DNA from: JAJRRS01 sp965230275 | GTDB taxonomy: Bacteria; Planctomycetota; Phycisphaerae; Phycisphaerales; Phycisphaeraceae | DNA length: 64,000 nucleotides | Direction of reading: 5' to 3' | NCBI GenBank assembly: GCA_965230275.1 | Contig: CBDDKO010000002.1 | Coordinates: 1,612,001-1,676,000, forward strand | In this document: positions 43,756 to 52,188 of the stretch, piece after piece | Position numbering within the stretch: position 1 is the first letter of the stretch | How the letters are laid out: every line of letters starts with the position of its first letter | The notes under the pieces: generated by a model | Database searches by the model: none | What the model was told of the DNA's origin: nothing | Seen by the model: the letters and a program-made list of their open reading frames with translations, nothing else | Made by a program: the position numbers and the translations under genes

Positions 43756-43785
43756 CCAACCACCAACCACGAGACACCAGCCACC
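43756..43785 (+). repeat. Heptamer tandem tract abutting the EVE-protein start codon
   Basis: CCAACCA, CCAACCA, CGAGACA, CCAGCCA and CC lead directly into ATG 43786. The period is 7 bp and the C-rich strand is the coding strand. Confidence 0.8.
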
Positions 43786-44208
43786 ATGCAATACTGGCTC
43801 ATCAAAACCGAACCCGGCACATGGTCCTGGGACGACCAGCTCAAGTCGCCGAAGAAGACCACGACCTGGGACGGCGTCCGCAATTACCAGGCCAACAACA
43901 ACATGAAAGCGATGAAGAAAGGCGACAAGGCCTTCTTCTACCACTCGGTCAACGAAAAACAGATCGTCGGCACCGTCACGATCTCAAAAGAACACGAGCC
44001 CGACCCGACCGACAAGACCGGAAAAGGCTTCGGCATGGTCTCCGTGAAAGCCGACCAGACATGCAAGACCCCGGTCACGCTGGCTGACATCAAGGCCGAG
44101 CCCAAGCTCACCGAGATGGTCCTCGTGAAAAACTCCCGCCTCAGCGTCCAGCCCGTCACCAGCGCAGAATGGAAACTGGTCTGTAAGATGGCCGGCCTGA
44201 AAGCATAA
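43786..44208 (+). CDS. EVE-domain protein
   Basis: This single EVE (PUA-like) domain protein of 140 residues opens with the family signature MQYWLIKTEPGTWSWDDQ and continues with TTTWDGVRNYQANNNMKAMK, GDKAFFYHSVNEKQIVGTV and the closing ...VQPVTSAEWKLVCKMAGL. EVE domains bind modified nucleotides in nucleic acids and are often linked to restriction or RNA modification; the cage residues Trp and Asn in WDGVRNYQANN are present. No restriction partner lies nearby, so a housekeeping role (as in YTH-like thymocyte nuclear protein homologues) is as likely. It follows gltX by 41 bp, all of it mostly repeat. Confidence 0.9.
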   Translation: MQYWLIKTEPGTWSWDDQLKSPKKTTTWDGVRNYQANNNMKAMKKGDKAFFYHSVNEKQIVGTVTISKEHEPDPTDKTGKGFGMVSVKADQTCKTPVTLADIKAEPKLTEMVLVKNSRLSVQPVTSAEWKLVCKMAGLKA

Positions 44209-44210
44209 AG

Positions 44211-44297
44211 ATTCACCACAGAGGACACAGAGATCGCAGAGATAGGAATGATGACATCCATATATACTCTGCGTCCACCGTGCCCTCTGCGGTTAAT
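44211..44297. repeat. Imperfect inverted repeat (87 bp) after the EVE gene
   Basis: The arms are 31 bp (44211-44241 and 44267-44297) and match at 24 positions; they contain CACAGAG-type words with a 9-bp rhythm (CACAGAGGA, CACAGAGAT, CGCAGAGAT). It begins 2 bp after the EVE stop and is followed by a heptamer tract. Confidence 0.7.
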
Positions 44298-44303
44298 CCT
44301 CTT

Positions 44304-44352
44304 CCCGATACCCGAAACCCGAGACCCGAAACCCGATACCCGAGACCCGACC
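44304..44352 (+). repeat. Seven-unit heptamer tract before a PfkB gene
   Basis: Seven consecutive units CCCGANN (CCCGATA, CCCGAAA, CCCGAGA, CCCGAAA, CCCGATA, CCCGAGA, CCCGACC) end 1 nt before ATG 44354. This is the clearest example in the window. Confidence 0.9.
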
Positions 44353-44353
44353 T

Positions 44354-45262
44354 ATGTCTTTGATTGTTACAGGCTCTATTAGCATCGACACCATCGACAC
44401 CCCCACCGGCAGCGCCAAGGAAGTCGTCGGCGGCTCCAGCATCTACTTCACCGCCGCCGCCAGCTTCTTCGGCGACGTCCGGCTCGTCGGCGCGGTCGGC
44501 GAAGACTTCCCCGATTCGTTCGTCGATGTCTTCCACGGCTTCAATGTCGATGTCGAAGGCCTAGAACGCCGGACCGGTAGTAAGAGCTTCCGCTGGCACG
44601 GCCGATACCACGAGGACGTCAACCAACGCGACACCATCAGCGTCGAGCTGAACGTCCTGACCGAGACCCTGCCCCCGGTCCCCGACAGTTACAAAGATTC
44701 CGGCTACGTCTTCCTGGCCGTCACCCACCCGGACAACCAGCTCAAGCTGCTCGACGCCTTCCCCGAGCGCAAGCTCGTCGTCGCCGACACGATCGACTTG
44801 TACATCAACACCACACGTGACGAACTGCTCGAGGTCTTCAAGCGGATCGACGGGCTGATCATCAACGATGACGAAGCGCAGATGCTCACCGGCGAACCCA
44901 ACGCCGTCGTCGCGGCGGACAAGCTGCTGGAGATGGGCCCGACGTTCGTGATCGTCAAGAAGGGCCAGCACGGCGCGATCCTCAAGCACCCCGACGGCGT
45001 CTGCGTCCTCCCGGCCTACCCCGCCAAGACCGTCATCGATCCCACCGGCGCGGGCGACAGCTTCGCCGGGGCGTTCATGGCCTACCTCGCCCACAAGGAC
45101 GACACCAGCTTCAACACACTCAAGACCGCCATGGCCTACGGCACGACCGTCGCCAGCTTCACCATCGAAGCCTTCAGCGTCGAACGCCTGCAGCAGATCA
45201 GCCGCGGCGACATCGATCAGCGCTTCGCCGAATTCACCGCGATGCTGCGGATCGAGAGCTGA
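44354..45262 (+). CDS. PfkB-family sugar kinase
   Basis: This 302-residue PfkB kinase starts MSLIVTGSISIDTIDTP and has the N-terminal glycine motif VVGGSSIYFTAAASFFGDV. The catalytic signature is DPTGAGDSFAGAFMAYLAHK. The central part (RKLVVADTIDLYINTTRDEL) lacks the lid insertion of adenosine kinases, so a sugar or nucleoside substrate is likely but not identifiable. The whole 145-bp leader is made of two repeat elements, and no Shine-Dalgarno is present. A Gfo/Idh/MocA oxidoreductase follows after 54 bp and may act in the same pathway. Confidence 0.85.
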   Translation: MSLIVTGSISIDTIDTPTGSAKEVVGGSSIYFTAAASFFGDVRLVGAVGEDFPDSFVDVFHGFNVDVEGLERRTGSKSFRWHGRYHEDVNQRDTISVELNVLTETLPPVPDSYKDSGYVFLAVTHPDNQLKLLDAFPERKLVVADTIDLYINTTRDELLEVFKRIDGLIINDDEAQMLTGEPNAVVAADKLLEMGPTFVIVKKGQHGAILKHPDGVCVLPAYPAKTVIDPTGAGDSFAGAFMAYLAHKDDTSFNTLKTAMAYGTTVASFTIEAFSVERLQQISRGDIDQRFAEFTAMLRIES

Positions 45263-45316
45263 CCTGTCACACGCACACGCCAATAGCCACACGCGGAAGC
45301 GTGGGGTGAACGCCCA

Positions 45317-46375
45317 ATGAACTTCGACGCCCCACCGAACATGCAACACGACCCACTGATCCGCTGGGGCATCCTCGGCTGCGGCGACGTTTGCGAAGTA
45401 AAGTCCGGCCCGGGCTTCCAGCAGGCCGACGGCAGCGTACTGACCATGGTCATGCGTCGCACCCCCCTGATGGCTGAGGACTTCGCCACGCGCCACGGCG
45501 TGCCGAACTGGACCGGCTGCCCCGATACATTGATCGAAGACGAAGATGTCGATGCTGTGTACATCGCGACCCCGCCGGGGACGCACTGCGAGTACGCCCT
45601 GAAGGTCGCCGCCGCCGGCAAGCCGTGCTACGTCGAGAAACCCATGGCCCGCAGCGGCGCAGAGTGCGACCAAATGGTCAAGGCGTTTGCCGACGCCAAC
45701 CTCCCGCTGTTCGTCGCCTACTACCGCCGTGCCCTGCCGCGGTTCTTAAAAGCGAAAGAGCTGATCGACAACGGATCGCTTGGAGAGATCACGAACGTCA
45801 GCTACCAATATGAAGGCGTCGCCGATCCCGACCGCCATCCCGGCTGGCGTGTCGATGCCGAGCAAGCCGGCGCGGGCCTGTTCCTGGACCTCGGCTCACA
45901 CACGCTCGACATCCTGGACTTCCTGCTCGGCCCCCTGCAGCACCCCACCGGCGAAGCAACCAACCGCTCCGGCCTCTACGACGTTGAAGATCACGTTGAG
46001 CTGAAGTGCCGACTTAGTAGCGGCTCAACGCTTAGCGCCTCATGGAACTTCGCGGGTAGTGAGCACAAGGATGTCATCACCATCACCGGCGAAAAGGCCA
46101 AGTTACAACTCTCCACCTTCGGCAACGAACCGGTCGTATTCAATCCGCACGACGGCGAAGTGGATTCCTTCGACCTGCCCAACCCGACCCACATACAGCA
46201 GCCGCTGATCCAAACCATCATCGACGACCTCACCGGCCAAGGCACATGTCCCAGCACAGGTGTCTCCGCCGCACGTACCAGCCACGTCATGGACGCCGTG
46301 CTGCAAAGTTACTACGGCGACCGCGCCACCGACTTCTGGTCACACCCCGACACCTGGCCGGGCCCACGGCAATAA
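45317..46375 (+). CDS. Gfo/Idh/MocA-family oxidoreductase
   Basis: This 352-residue NAD(P)-dependent sugar or polyol dehydrogenase-like protein has the N-terminal Rossmann stretch IRWGILGCGDVCEVKSGP, the family YVEKPMARSG motif carrying the catalytic lysine, and the C-terminal alpha/beta dimer domain with GAGLFLDLGSHTLDILDFLL, whose histidine is expected in catalysis. The substrate is unknown. No ribosome site is strong (GTGGGGTGAACGCCCA precedes the ATG). It lies downstream of a PfkB kinase and upstream of a long leader for the next gene. Confidence 0.9.
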   Translation: MNFDAPPNMQHDPLIRWGILGCGDVCEVKSGPGFQQADGSVLTMVMRRTPLMAEDFATRHGVPNWTGCPDTLIEDEDVDAVYIATPPGTHCEYALKVAAAGKPCYVEKPMARSGAECDQMVKAFADANLPLFVAYYRRALPRFLKAKELIDNGSLGEITNVSYQYEGVADPDRHPGWRVDAEQAGAGLFLDLGSHTLDILDFLLGPLQHPTGEATNRSGLYDVEDHVELKCRLSSGSTLSASWNFAGSEHKDVITITGEKAKLQLSTFGNEPVVFNPHDGEVDSFDLPNPTHIQQPLIQTIIDDLTGQGTCPSTGVSAARTSHVMDAVLQSYYGDRATDFWSHPDTWPGPRQ

Positions 46376-46404
46376 TTAACTTGCGTGATAGATCAATATT
46401 CTGC

Positions 46405-46434
46405 TTGATTATTCCGCATTCGCGCGCGTAAGAT
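46405..46434 (+). promoter_or_regulatory. Possible promoter of the 46669 membrane-protein gene
   Basis: TTGATT (46405-46410), 18-bp spacer, TAAGAT (46429-46434). ATCAA(N8)TTGAT overlaps the -35 and could be an operator. The start would leave a leader of about 230 nt that contains the perfect hairpin CCCGACGC/GCGTCGGG (46538-46558). Confidence 0.4.
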
Positions 46435-46668
46435 AAGTGTGACAATTCGACGTGGCCGATGGGGGTCTGAGCCAGCGATAACTTCGTCATTTTTGTTTCA
46501 TCATTCCCCGCACGACTCACCCACACCGCCGCCACCACCCGACGCCCGTCGCGTCGGGGCCGCTGTTGCAGCGACCGTTCACATACCGCCAGGCCGCTGA
46601 CATCAACGGCTCGACACCGTTCACCGCGGTGCGCGATCGCTGCGCCGCAACACAGCGTGAGGTGCATG

Positions 46669-47898
46669 ATGAACCAACGATCCGTGCTCAATGAACCGAT
46701 CAATCCCGCCGGGATCGGCCGACTGATCATCGACCACAATCCGTTCTTCCTGGTCAGCGGGGTGCTCATGCTCGTGGGCTGTTTTATGGTCAACGGCTCG
46801 GTGCATGATAAGCCGCTGCTGCTCTGGCCGGTCGTGCTGTTGATCGTGGTGTTTAACATCTACGAGGGGCTGATCATCATGCTGGCGGTGCGTCTGGCGC
46901 GCACCCGTCGGTACATCCGGGATGCCGGCTTCCTGCTGCTGCTGGAGGTGCTGCTCTTAAGTGACGCGACCCTGGCGTACAACGAGGTCCTGCTCAAGAG
47001 CCTGCCGGCCGGGATGATCGTCTGCTCGATCGCATTGGCGCTGGCGGGGACCAAGCTCTGGTTCCTTGACCGGGGTCTGCGGCTGAAAACGACGACGACC
47101 GGGGCCTGGATGATGACCGTGTGTATCGGGCTTATCTTCCTGCTGCCGGGCGTCTTCCGCGAGCTGATCCGCCATGAATGGATTCACGAGGGCCAGTACT
47201 ACCTGACGTGGTGGTTGGTCAGTGCCCTGCCGTTGCTGGCCGTGATGACTCAGCCCTGGTTCGTGCTGCGCCGTCACAGCCGCCTCGGGCCGGACTGCTT
47301 AATGCGATGGACCGCGAGGCTGCTGATCGTCATCCCGATCGTCTCGGTTGTCCTGCACCTGTGCGGCGTGTACTACGTCGACGACCGCACGTACTACTTC
47401 TACAACCTGTCCCCATTGATCCTCGGCCTGACCGCCGCATGGGCGTACACACAACAGCACAAGCACATGCCCGTCCGCGTTGGGATCACCGCGCTGCTGT
47501 GGGCTTGTATCGCGGTCATACTGTCGAGTGTCTACCCGAACAGCCTGGAGCGCGCGTGGACGTTCACCGGCGGCTTGCTCCTCATGCCGACGCGTGTGAC
47601 CCTGATCGCGTCGGGTGTGTTGTTGGTGATCATCGGTTGGCGTTGCCGGGCGTGGTTCTGCGTGCCGTTCTCGGTCGGCATGTTCACGTTGGCCGGACTC
47701 GGTCACGACCTGGCAAGCATCTCACGCACGCTGCGCCAGATCATCAACGACCTTCGCCGGCTTGGCTCGGGGATGATCCCGGACACGCAGATGGGGTGGG
47801 GCGCCGTGGCCGTCGCCGGTGCGTTCGTGTGCCTGGCGTTCGGTGTGTTGTTGATCCGGATGCAGCAGCGTGCCCGGCCGCAGGACACGGAGGGCTGA
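46669..47898 (+). CDS. Polytopic membrane protein of unknown function
   Basis: This 409-residue integral membrane protein has about 10-11 hydrophobic helices (for example FFLVSGVLMLVGCFMV, LLLWPVVLLIVVFNIYEGL). No transporter or enzyme motif is recognised. A His/Asn-containing loop (ELIRHEWIHEGQYYLTWW) lies near the middle, and a soluble segment after LAGLGHDLASISRTLRQIIN precedes the last helix. Three close starts are possible (GTG 46657, ATG 46666, ATG 46669); the last has GAGG at 6 nt spacing and is chosen. tRNA-Ser follows immediately. Confidence 0.65.
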   Translation: MNQRSVLNEPINPAGIGRLIIDHNPFFLVSGVLMLVGCFMVNGSVHDKPLLLWPVVLLIVVFNIYEGLIIMLAVRLARTRRYIRDAGFLLLLEVLLLSDATLAYNEVLLKSLPAGMIVCSIALALAGTKLWFLDRGLRLKTTTTGAWMMTVCIGLIFLLPGVFRELIRHEWIHEGQYYLTWWLVSALPLLAVMTQPWFVLRRHSRLGPDCLMRWTARLLIVIPIVSVVLHLCGVYYVDDRTYYFYNLSPLILGLTAAWAYTQQHKHMPVRVGITALLWACIAVILSSVYPNSLERAWTFTGGLLLMPTRVTLIASGVLLVIIGWRCRAWFCVPFSVGMFTLAGLGHDLASISRTLRQIINDLRRLGSGMIPDTQMGWGAVAVAGAFVCLAFGVLLIRMQQRARPQDTEG

Positions 47899-47903
47899 GA
47901 CGT

Positions 47904-47909
47904 TACAAT
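47904..47909 (+). promoter_or_regulatory. Possible -10 box of tRNA-Ser
   Basis: TACAAT lies 31 bp before the mature tRNA-Ser 5' end, just after the stop of the membrane-protein gene. No convincing -35 is seen. Confidence 0.35.
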
Positions 47910-47940
47910 ACCCCATCGCCACGCAGCCGCGTGCCCTGTC

Positions 47941-48027
47941 GGTGGGGTGCCAGAGTGGTCGAATGGACTGGTTTTGAAAACCAGCGTACGGTTCGCCGTA
48001 CCGTGGGTTCGAATCCCACCCCCACCG
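47941..48027 (+). tRNA. tRNA-Ser (anticodon TGA)
   Basis: This class II tRNA of 87 nt folds fully: acceptor GGTGGGG pairs with CCCCACC, discriminator G; anticodon arm CTGGT-TTTGAAA-ACCAG with anticodon TGA; a long variable arm (GTACGGTTCGCCGTAC); T arm GTGGG-TTCGAAT-CCCAC. CCA is not encoded. Confidence 0.96.
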
Positions 48028-48067
48028 CTTTCGCAATCCTTCCGTACCCCTCGCCTGCCTGGCCAGA

Positions 48068-48073
48068 TAGAGT
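48068..48073 (+). promoter_or_regulatory. -10 box of a likely leaderless transcript (GH4 gene)
   Basis: TAGAGT, CCGTCC (6 nt), ATG 48080. No Shine-Dalgarno is present. Confidence 0.45.
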
Positions 48074-48079
48074 CCGTCC

Positions 48080-49540
48080 ATGACAACACAAGACCCAGAC
48101 GCCCAAGGCGCGGTCGCTCACATCAAGGCCGCACGCGTCGGCCAACAACTGCCCGGTGAGTTCACCCGCCAGATCAATGTCATCTTCATCGGCGCAGGCT
48201 CCATGTTCTGCCCCGTCCTGGTACGTGACATCCTCGTGACGCCCGGCATCCAGGGTGGTGAACTGCGCCTGATCGACATCGACACCGACCGGCTGGCCAC
48301 CGTTCACCAGATCATCGAGCAAGAGTTGGCGAAGACCGACCTTACCGAGCAGTGGACGGTCAAGTCTTCCTCCAACCGACGCGACCTGCTGGCAGGCTCC
48401 GACTATGTCATCTGCTGTATCGAAGTCTCAGGCCTCGAATGCGTCGGGTGGGACAATGACATCCCCCTCAAATATGGCATCGACCAGTGCATCGGCGACA
48501 CCATCGGCCCCGGCGGCTTGTTCAAGGGCCTGCGCACTGTGCCCGTGTTCCTGGACATCCTGCGCGACATGGCCGAGCTGTGCCCCGATGCGATCATGCT
48601 CAACTACACCAACCCGATGAACATGATGTGCCTCGCCGCCGGGCGGGCGGTGTCGGAGATCCGGACCGTCGGGCTGTGCCACTCTGTGCAGGGAACCAGC
48701 CAACTGCTTGCCGAGCGCGTCGGACTCGACATAAGCGACATTGACTGGCAGTGCGGGGGCATCAACCACCTCGCATGGTTCACCCAGTTCGAGCACCGGG
48801 GCCAAGACCTCTACCCGCGCCTCAAGGCCCAGGCGCGAGCCGAGATCTACGGCAACCCGGCCGACTCCGACAACGCTAAGCCCGAAGACGTCGGCGAAGA
48901 CCTCGTCCGCAAAGACATGATGCTGCACTTCGGCGCGTTCATCACCGAAAGCTCGGGTCATCTTTCCGAGTACCTGCCCTACTACCGCAAGTCCGACGCC
49001 GGCAAACGCTACCTGACCTCGGGCTACGGCGGAGAGTCACGCTTCTACGCCACCAACTGGCCCACATGGCGCGCCGATGCGGAAAAGAAGCGGGAGCGTT
49101 TGGTCAAAGGCGAAGAATCCATCGAGCCGGAACGCTCATGGGAGTACGGCTCGTGGATCATCGAGGCCATCGAAAAAAACGCGCCGCTGACCATCTACGG
49201 CAACGTGATGAACCGTGAACCAAACATACGCAACGCGGCCCCCCTCATCACCAACCTCCCCCACGACGGCTGCGTCGAAGTCGCCTGCACGATCGATCAG
49301 CACGGCATTACCCCGTGTCCCTTCGGCAAGCTCCCGCCTCAGATGGCACACATCTGCGCAAGCAACATGGCCGTGTTCGACCTCGCCGCCAACGCCGCCA
49401 TCCACAAGAGCATCGACGTGGCCATCCACGCCCTCCTGCTCGACCCCCTCACCGCCGCGATCCTCACCCCGAACGAGATCAAGCAGATGACGCTCGAGAT
49501 GTTCGAAGCTGAAAAGGACTATCTGCCGGGATTCAAGTGA
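48080..49540 (+). CDS. Glycoside hydrolase family 4 (alpha-galactosidase/alpha-glucosidase type)
   Basis: This 486-residue GH4 enzyme uses NAD+ and a divalent metal in a redox-assisted elimination mechanism. The dinucleotide site is IFIGAGSMFCPVLVRDIL. The metal and substrate blocks are LNYTNPMNMM, VGLCHSVQGTSQLL (metal-binding Cys) and CGGINHLAWFTQF (His). The extra 35 N-terminal residues precede the usual start. The LplD/MelA-like look favours an alpha-galactoside or alpha-glucuronide substrate; 6-phospho-glycosidases of the family usually differ in the loop after TNP, but this cannot be settled by eye. It is convergent with the FGGY-kinase operon (17-bp gap), suggesting joint use of an imported glycoside. 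Confidence 0.9.
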   Translation: MTTQDPDAQGAVAHIKAARVGQQLPGEFTRQINVIFIGAGSMFCPVLVRDILVTPGIQGGELRLIDIDTDRLATVHQIIEQELAKTDLTEQWTVKSSSNRRDLLAGSDYVICCIEVSGLECVGWDNDIPLKYGIDQCIGDTIGPGGLFKGLRTVPVFLDILRDMAELCPDAIMLNYTNPMNMMCLAAGRAVSEIRTVGLCHSVQGTSQLLAERVGLDISDIDWQCGGINHLAWFTQFEHRGQDLYPRLKAQARAEIYGNPADSDNAKPEDVGEDLVRKDMMLHFGAFITESSGHLSEYLPYYRKSDAGKRYLTSGYGGESRFYATNWPTWRADAEKKRERLVKGEESIEPERSWEYGSWIIEAIEKNAPLTIYGNVMNREPNIRNAAPLITNLPHDGCVEVACTIDQHGITPCPFGKLPPQMAHICASNMAVFDLAANAAIHKSIDVAIHALLLDPLTAAILTPNEIKQMTLEMFEAEKDYLPGFK

Positions 49541-49557
49541 GAGGTTACTGATAACGT

Positions 49558-51045
49558 CTAGCGGCTTAATAGAACCTGTAACCGATCTCGCCAAGCATGA
49601 TACGCAGCTAGCGTCTGATCGCTACGGCCGGGGTCGGCCTCGGTATGGCCGACGAGCGAGAGCGATTCAAAGGCTTCTGCGGGCGACTTGTAGACCCCCG
49701 CGCCGATGCCTGCGCCGCGTGCCGCGCCGACCGAGCCGTCGGTGTCGTACAGCTCGATCCGCGCCCCGGTCACGTCCGCGAGTGTCTGGCGGAACAGGTC
49801 GGAGAGGAACATGTTGGCCTTGCCCGCACGGATCACTTTCGGGTCCATCCCGGTTTCCTGCATCACCTCGATGCCGTACTTGAACGAAAACACGATGCCT
49901 TCCTGCACCGCGCGGCAGAGGTGGCCGATCCCGTGGCTGTTAAAACTCACACCGTGCAGCTGCGCGCCGGGGTCCGCGTTGCCCAGGACGCGCTCGGCGC
50001 CGTTGCCGAACGGCAGGAACGCCACGCCGTCGCAGCCGATCGGCACGTCGTTGGCCGCGTCGTTCATCTGCTGATAATCAAGCGATCCACCGATCGTACG
50101 CTTGAGCCAGGCGTTCGCGCTGCCCGTACCATTGATACACAGCAGCAGGCCTAGGCTGGTCTGCGCCTCGTCATGGTTGACGTGGGCAAACGTGTTGATG
50201 CGAGACTGCGGGTCGTACTTCAGCGCATCGCTGACGCCGTAGACCACGCCGGACGTCCCTGCGGTCGCGGCGATCTCACCAGGATTCAAGACGTTCAGCG
50301 ATAGCGCGTTGTTCGGCTGGTCACCGGCCCGGTAGGTCACGGGTGTGCCGGCAGCGAGCCCGAGTTCCTTCGCCACCTTGGCCGTCAGTTCGCCCTGGTT
50401 ACCGAACGTCGGCACGATGTCTGCAAGCACCTCCGCCCCGATCCCGTAGTATTCGAGCAGGAACCCCGCCGGCGTGCTCTGCTTGAAGTCCCAGAACATC
50501 CCCTCGCTAAGGCCCGACACGGTGGTCGCCACGCTCCCCGTCATCCTTGCCGCCAGGTAATCACCGGGCAGACAGACCTTGTCGATCTTTGCATAAACGT
50601 CCGGCTCGTTGTCGCGGACCCACTTGAGTTTGCTCGCTGTGAAGTTGCCGGGGCCGTTGAGCAGATGCCCCAGACACGTTTCGCTGCCTAGCGCCTCGAG
50701 CGCCGCATCGCCGATCGGCACGGCCCGGCTGTCGCACCAGATGATGCTCGGTCGAAGCGGTTCGCCTTGCTTATCCAGGCAAACCAGCCCGTGCATCTGG
50801 TACGCGATCCCGATCGCCTTGACGTCGCTCGGCTCGGCGCCCGCTTGCTTCATCGCGGCGTTGATCGCCGACTTCGCCGCCTCCCACCAGGCGTCCGGCG
50901 CCTGCTCCGCCCAGCCGGGCTTCACCGCCTGGATCGCCATCTCCTGCTTGGGGAAGAAGTCCGACCCGGCGACGCGCCCCGTCTGCACATCCAACAGGCT
51001 CGCCTTCACCGATGAGCTACCGATATCAACGCCTAGCAGATACAT
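49558..51045 (-). CDS. xylB: FGGY-family carbohydrate kinase (xylulokinase-like)
   Basis: This 495-residue kinase has the FGGY layout: N-terminal phosphate motif LLGVDIGSSSVKASLLD, MHGLVCLDKQGE with the xylulokinase MHG motif and the catalytic aspartate in IIWCDSRA, ATAGTSGVVYGV, and the C-terminal adenosine-binding GKANMFLSDLFRQTLAD. It best fits D-xylulose 5-phosphate formation, though related polyols are possible. ATG 51045 has GGAGG 7 nt upstream. It is the last gene of the transporter operon (54 bp after the ATPase gene), which links the transporter to sugar rather than peptide uptake. Confidence 0.87.
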   Translation of the reverse strand: MYLLGVDIGSSSVKASLLDVQTGRVAGSDFFPKQEMAIQAVKPGWAEQAPDAWWEAAKSAINAAMKQAGAEPSDVKAIGIAYQMHGLVCLDKQGEPLRPSIIWCDSRAVPIGDAALEALGSETCLGHLLNGPGNFTASKLKWVRDNEPDVYAKIDKVCLPGDYLAARMTGSVATTVSGLSEGMFWDFKQSTPAGFLLEYYGIGAEVLADIVPTFGNQGELTAKVAKELGLAAGTPVTYRAGDQPNNALSLNVLNPGEIAATAGTSGVVYGVSDALKYDPQSRINTFAHVNHDEAQTSLGLLLCINGTGSANAWLKRTIGGSLDYQQMNDAANDVPIGCDGVAFLPFGNGAERVLGNADPGAQLHGVSFNSHGIGHLCRAVQEGIVFSFKYGIEVMQETGMDPKVIRAGKANMFLSDLFRQTLADVTGARIELYDTDGSVGAARGAGIGAGVYKSPAEAFESLSLVGHTEADPGRSDQTLAAYHAWRDRLQVLLSR

Positions 51046-51099
51046 GCCACAGCCTCCGTTGTGTTATGTCTTCAACCGCTCCGACTGGGCTTGGCCCGG

Positions 51100-52176
51100 T
51101 CACGCACCCGCAACCGGCGCGGGTCGGCGGAACGTCAGCCGGGGCGGTGTCGCCTTGGCGTCCGTGTTGCCCGGCTCCGGTTCACATAGTACCCAGTGGT
51201 TCGGCTCGACCTCGTAGAGTTTAGCGTCCGCGCCGCCGTAGCCGCCCTCGGGGTTGGTATCCAGCGTGTGCGGCGCGACCTTGTACCCGCCCGGGAAGTC
51301 CTCCGGCACGGTCGCGCCGTCCATCACGGTCGGCAAACGGTCCGACGACTTACCCAGCACGGGCATCGACTTGAGCAGGCCGCGCGTGTAGGGGTGCAGC
51401 GGCCTTTCAAACAGGTCGAACACCGACGCATACTCCAGCACGCGCCCGGCATACATGACCGCAACCGTATCCGCGTTCTCCGCCACCACGCCAAGGTCAT
51501 GCGTGATCAGCAGCACCGCCATACGTTTCGTGTCCTGCAGCGTTCGCAGCAGCTCAAGGATCTGGGCCTGGATCGTCACGTCCAGCGCCGTCGTCGGCTC
51601 ATCGGCCAGCAGCAGCTCCGGCTGACACGCCAGCGCCATCGCGATCATCACACGCTGCCGCATCCCGCCGGACAGCTGGTGAGGGTACTCCTTCAATCGA
51701 GCTTCTGGCCCAGCGATGCCCACATCACGCAGCGCATCGACTGCGATCCTGAAAGCCTCGGCCTTGCTCACGTCCTGATGCAGAAGCACCGCCTCGGTGA
51801 TCTGGTCGCCGATCGTGTAGACCGGGTTCAGGCTCGTCATCGGCTCCTGGAAGATCATCGCGATCTGGTTGCCGCGGATCGAGCGCATCTGCTTGTCGCT
51901 GTACTTAAGCAGGTCAAGTGTGCCGTCGTCCCCGCCCCGCCAATTGATCTTGCCCGACTCGTACTTGCCCGGCGGTGTAGGGATCAGTTGCAGGATCGAC
52001 ATCGCGCTGACGCTCTTGCCAGAGCCCGACTCGCCGACGACCGCCAGCGTCTGAGCCGGATACACCGACAGGTTCACGCCCTGCACGGCATTGAACCGCC
52101 TGCCCCGCCCCGCCGCGTCCGGCACGGGGAAACTCACCGCAAGGTCCTCGATCTCAATGATGGGTAGGTCGGTCAT
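51100..52176 (-). CDS. ABC transporter ATPase, OppD/DppD type
   Basis: This 358-residue ATPase of the peptide/nickel (PepT) importer family has Walker A VGESGSGKSVS, signature LSGGMRQRV, Walker B LLLADEPTTALDVTIQ and the C-terminal family block HPYTRGLLKSMPVL. Most such importers use a second ATPase (OppF); none is encoded in this operon, so it may work as a homodimer or borrow a partner. It lies 12 bp after the permease gene. The C-terminal tail beyond the family block is longer than usual and Pro/Glu-rich. Confidence 0.92.
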   Translation of the reverse strand: MTDLPIIEIEDLAVSFPVPDAAGRGRRFNAVQGVNLSVYPAQTLAVVGESGSGKSVSAMSILQLIPTPPGKYESGKINWRGGDDGTLDLLKYSDKQMRSIRGNQIAMIFQEPMTSLNPVYTIGDQITEAVLLHQDVSKAEAFRIAVDALRDVGIAGPEARLKEYPHQLSGGMRQRVMIAMALACQPELLLADEPTTALDVTIQAQILELLRTLQDTKRMAVLLITHDLGVVAENADTVAVMYAGRVLEYASVFDLFERPLHPYTRGLLKSMPVLGKSSDRLPTVMDGATVPEDFPGGYKVAPHTLDTNPEGGYGGADAKLYEVEPNHWVLCEPEPGNTDAKATPPRLTFRRPAPVAGA

Positions 52177-52188
52177 AAGCGTTCTCGT

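Noticed and set aside
44304..44352. CRISPR array
   Set aside because: Units are 7 bp with no spacers; this is a heptamer tandem tract.
48080..49540. Lactate/malate dehydrogenase (same Rossmann superfamily as GH4)
   Set aside because: The TNPMN, GLCHS and GGINHLAW blocks are specific for family 4 glycosidases.
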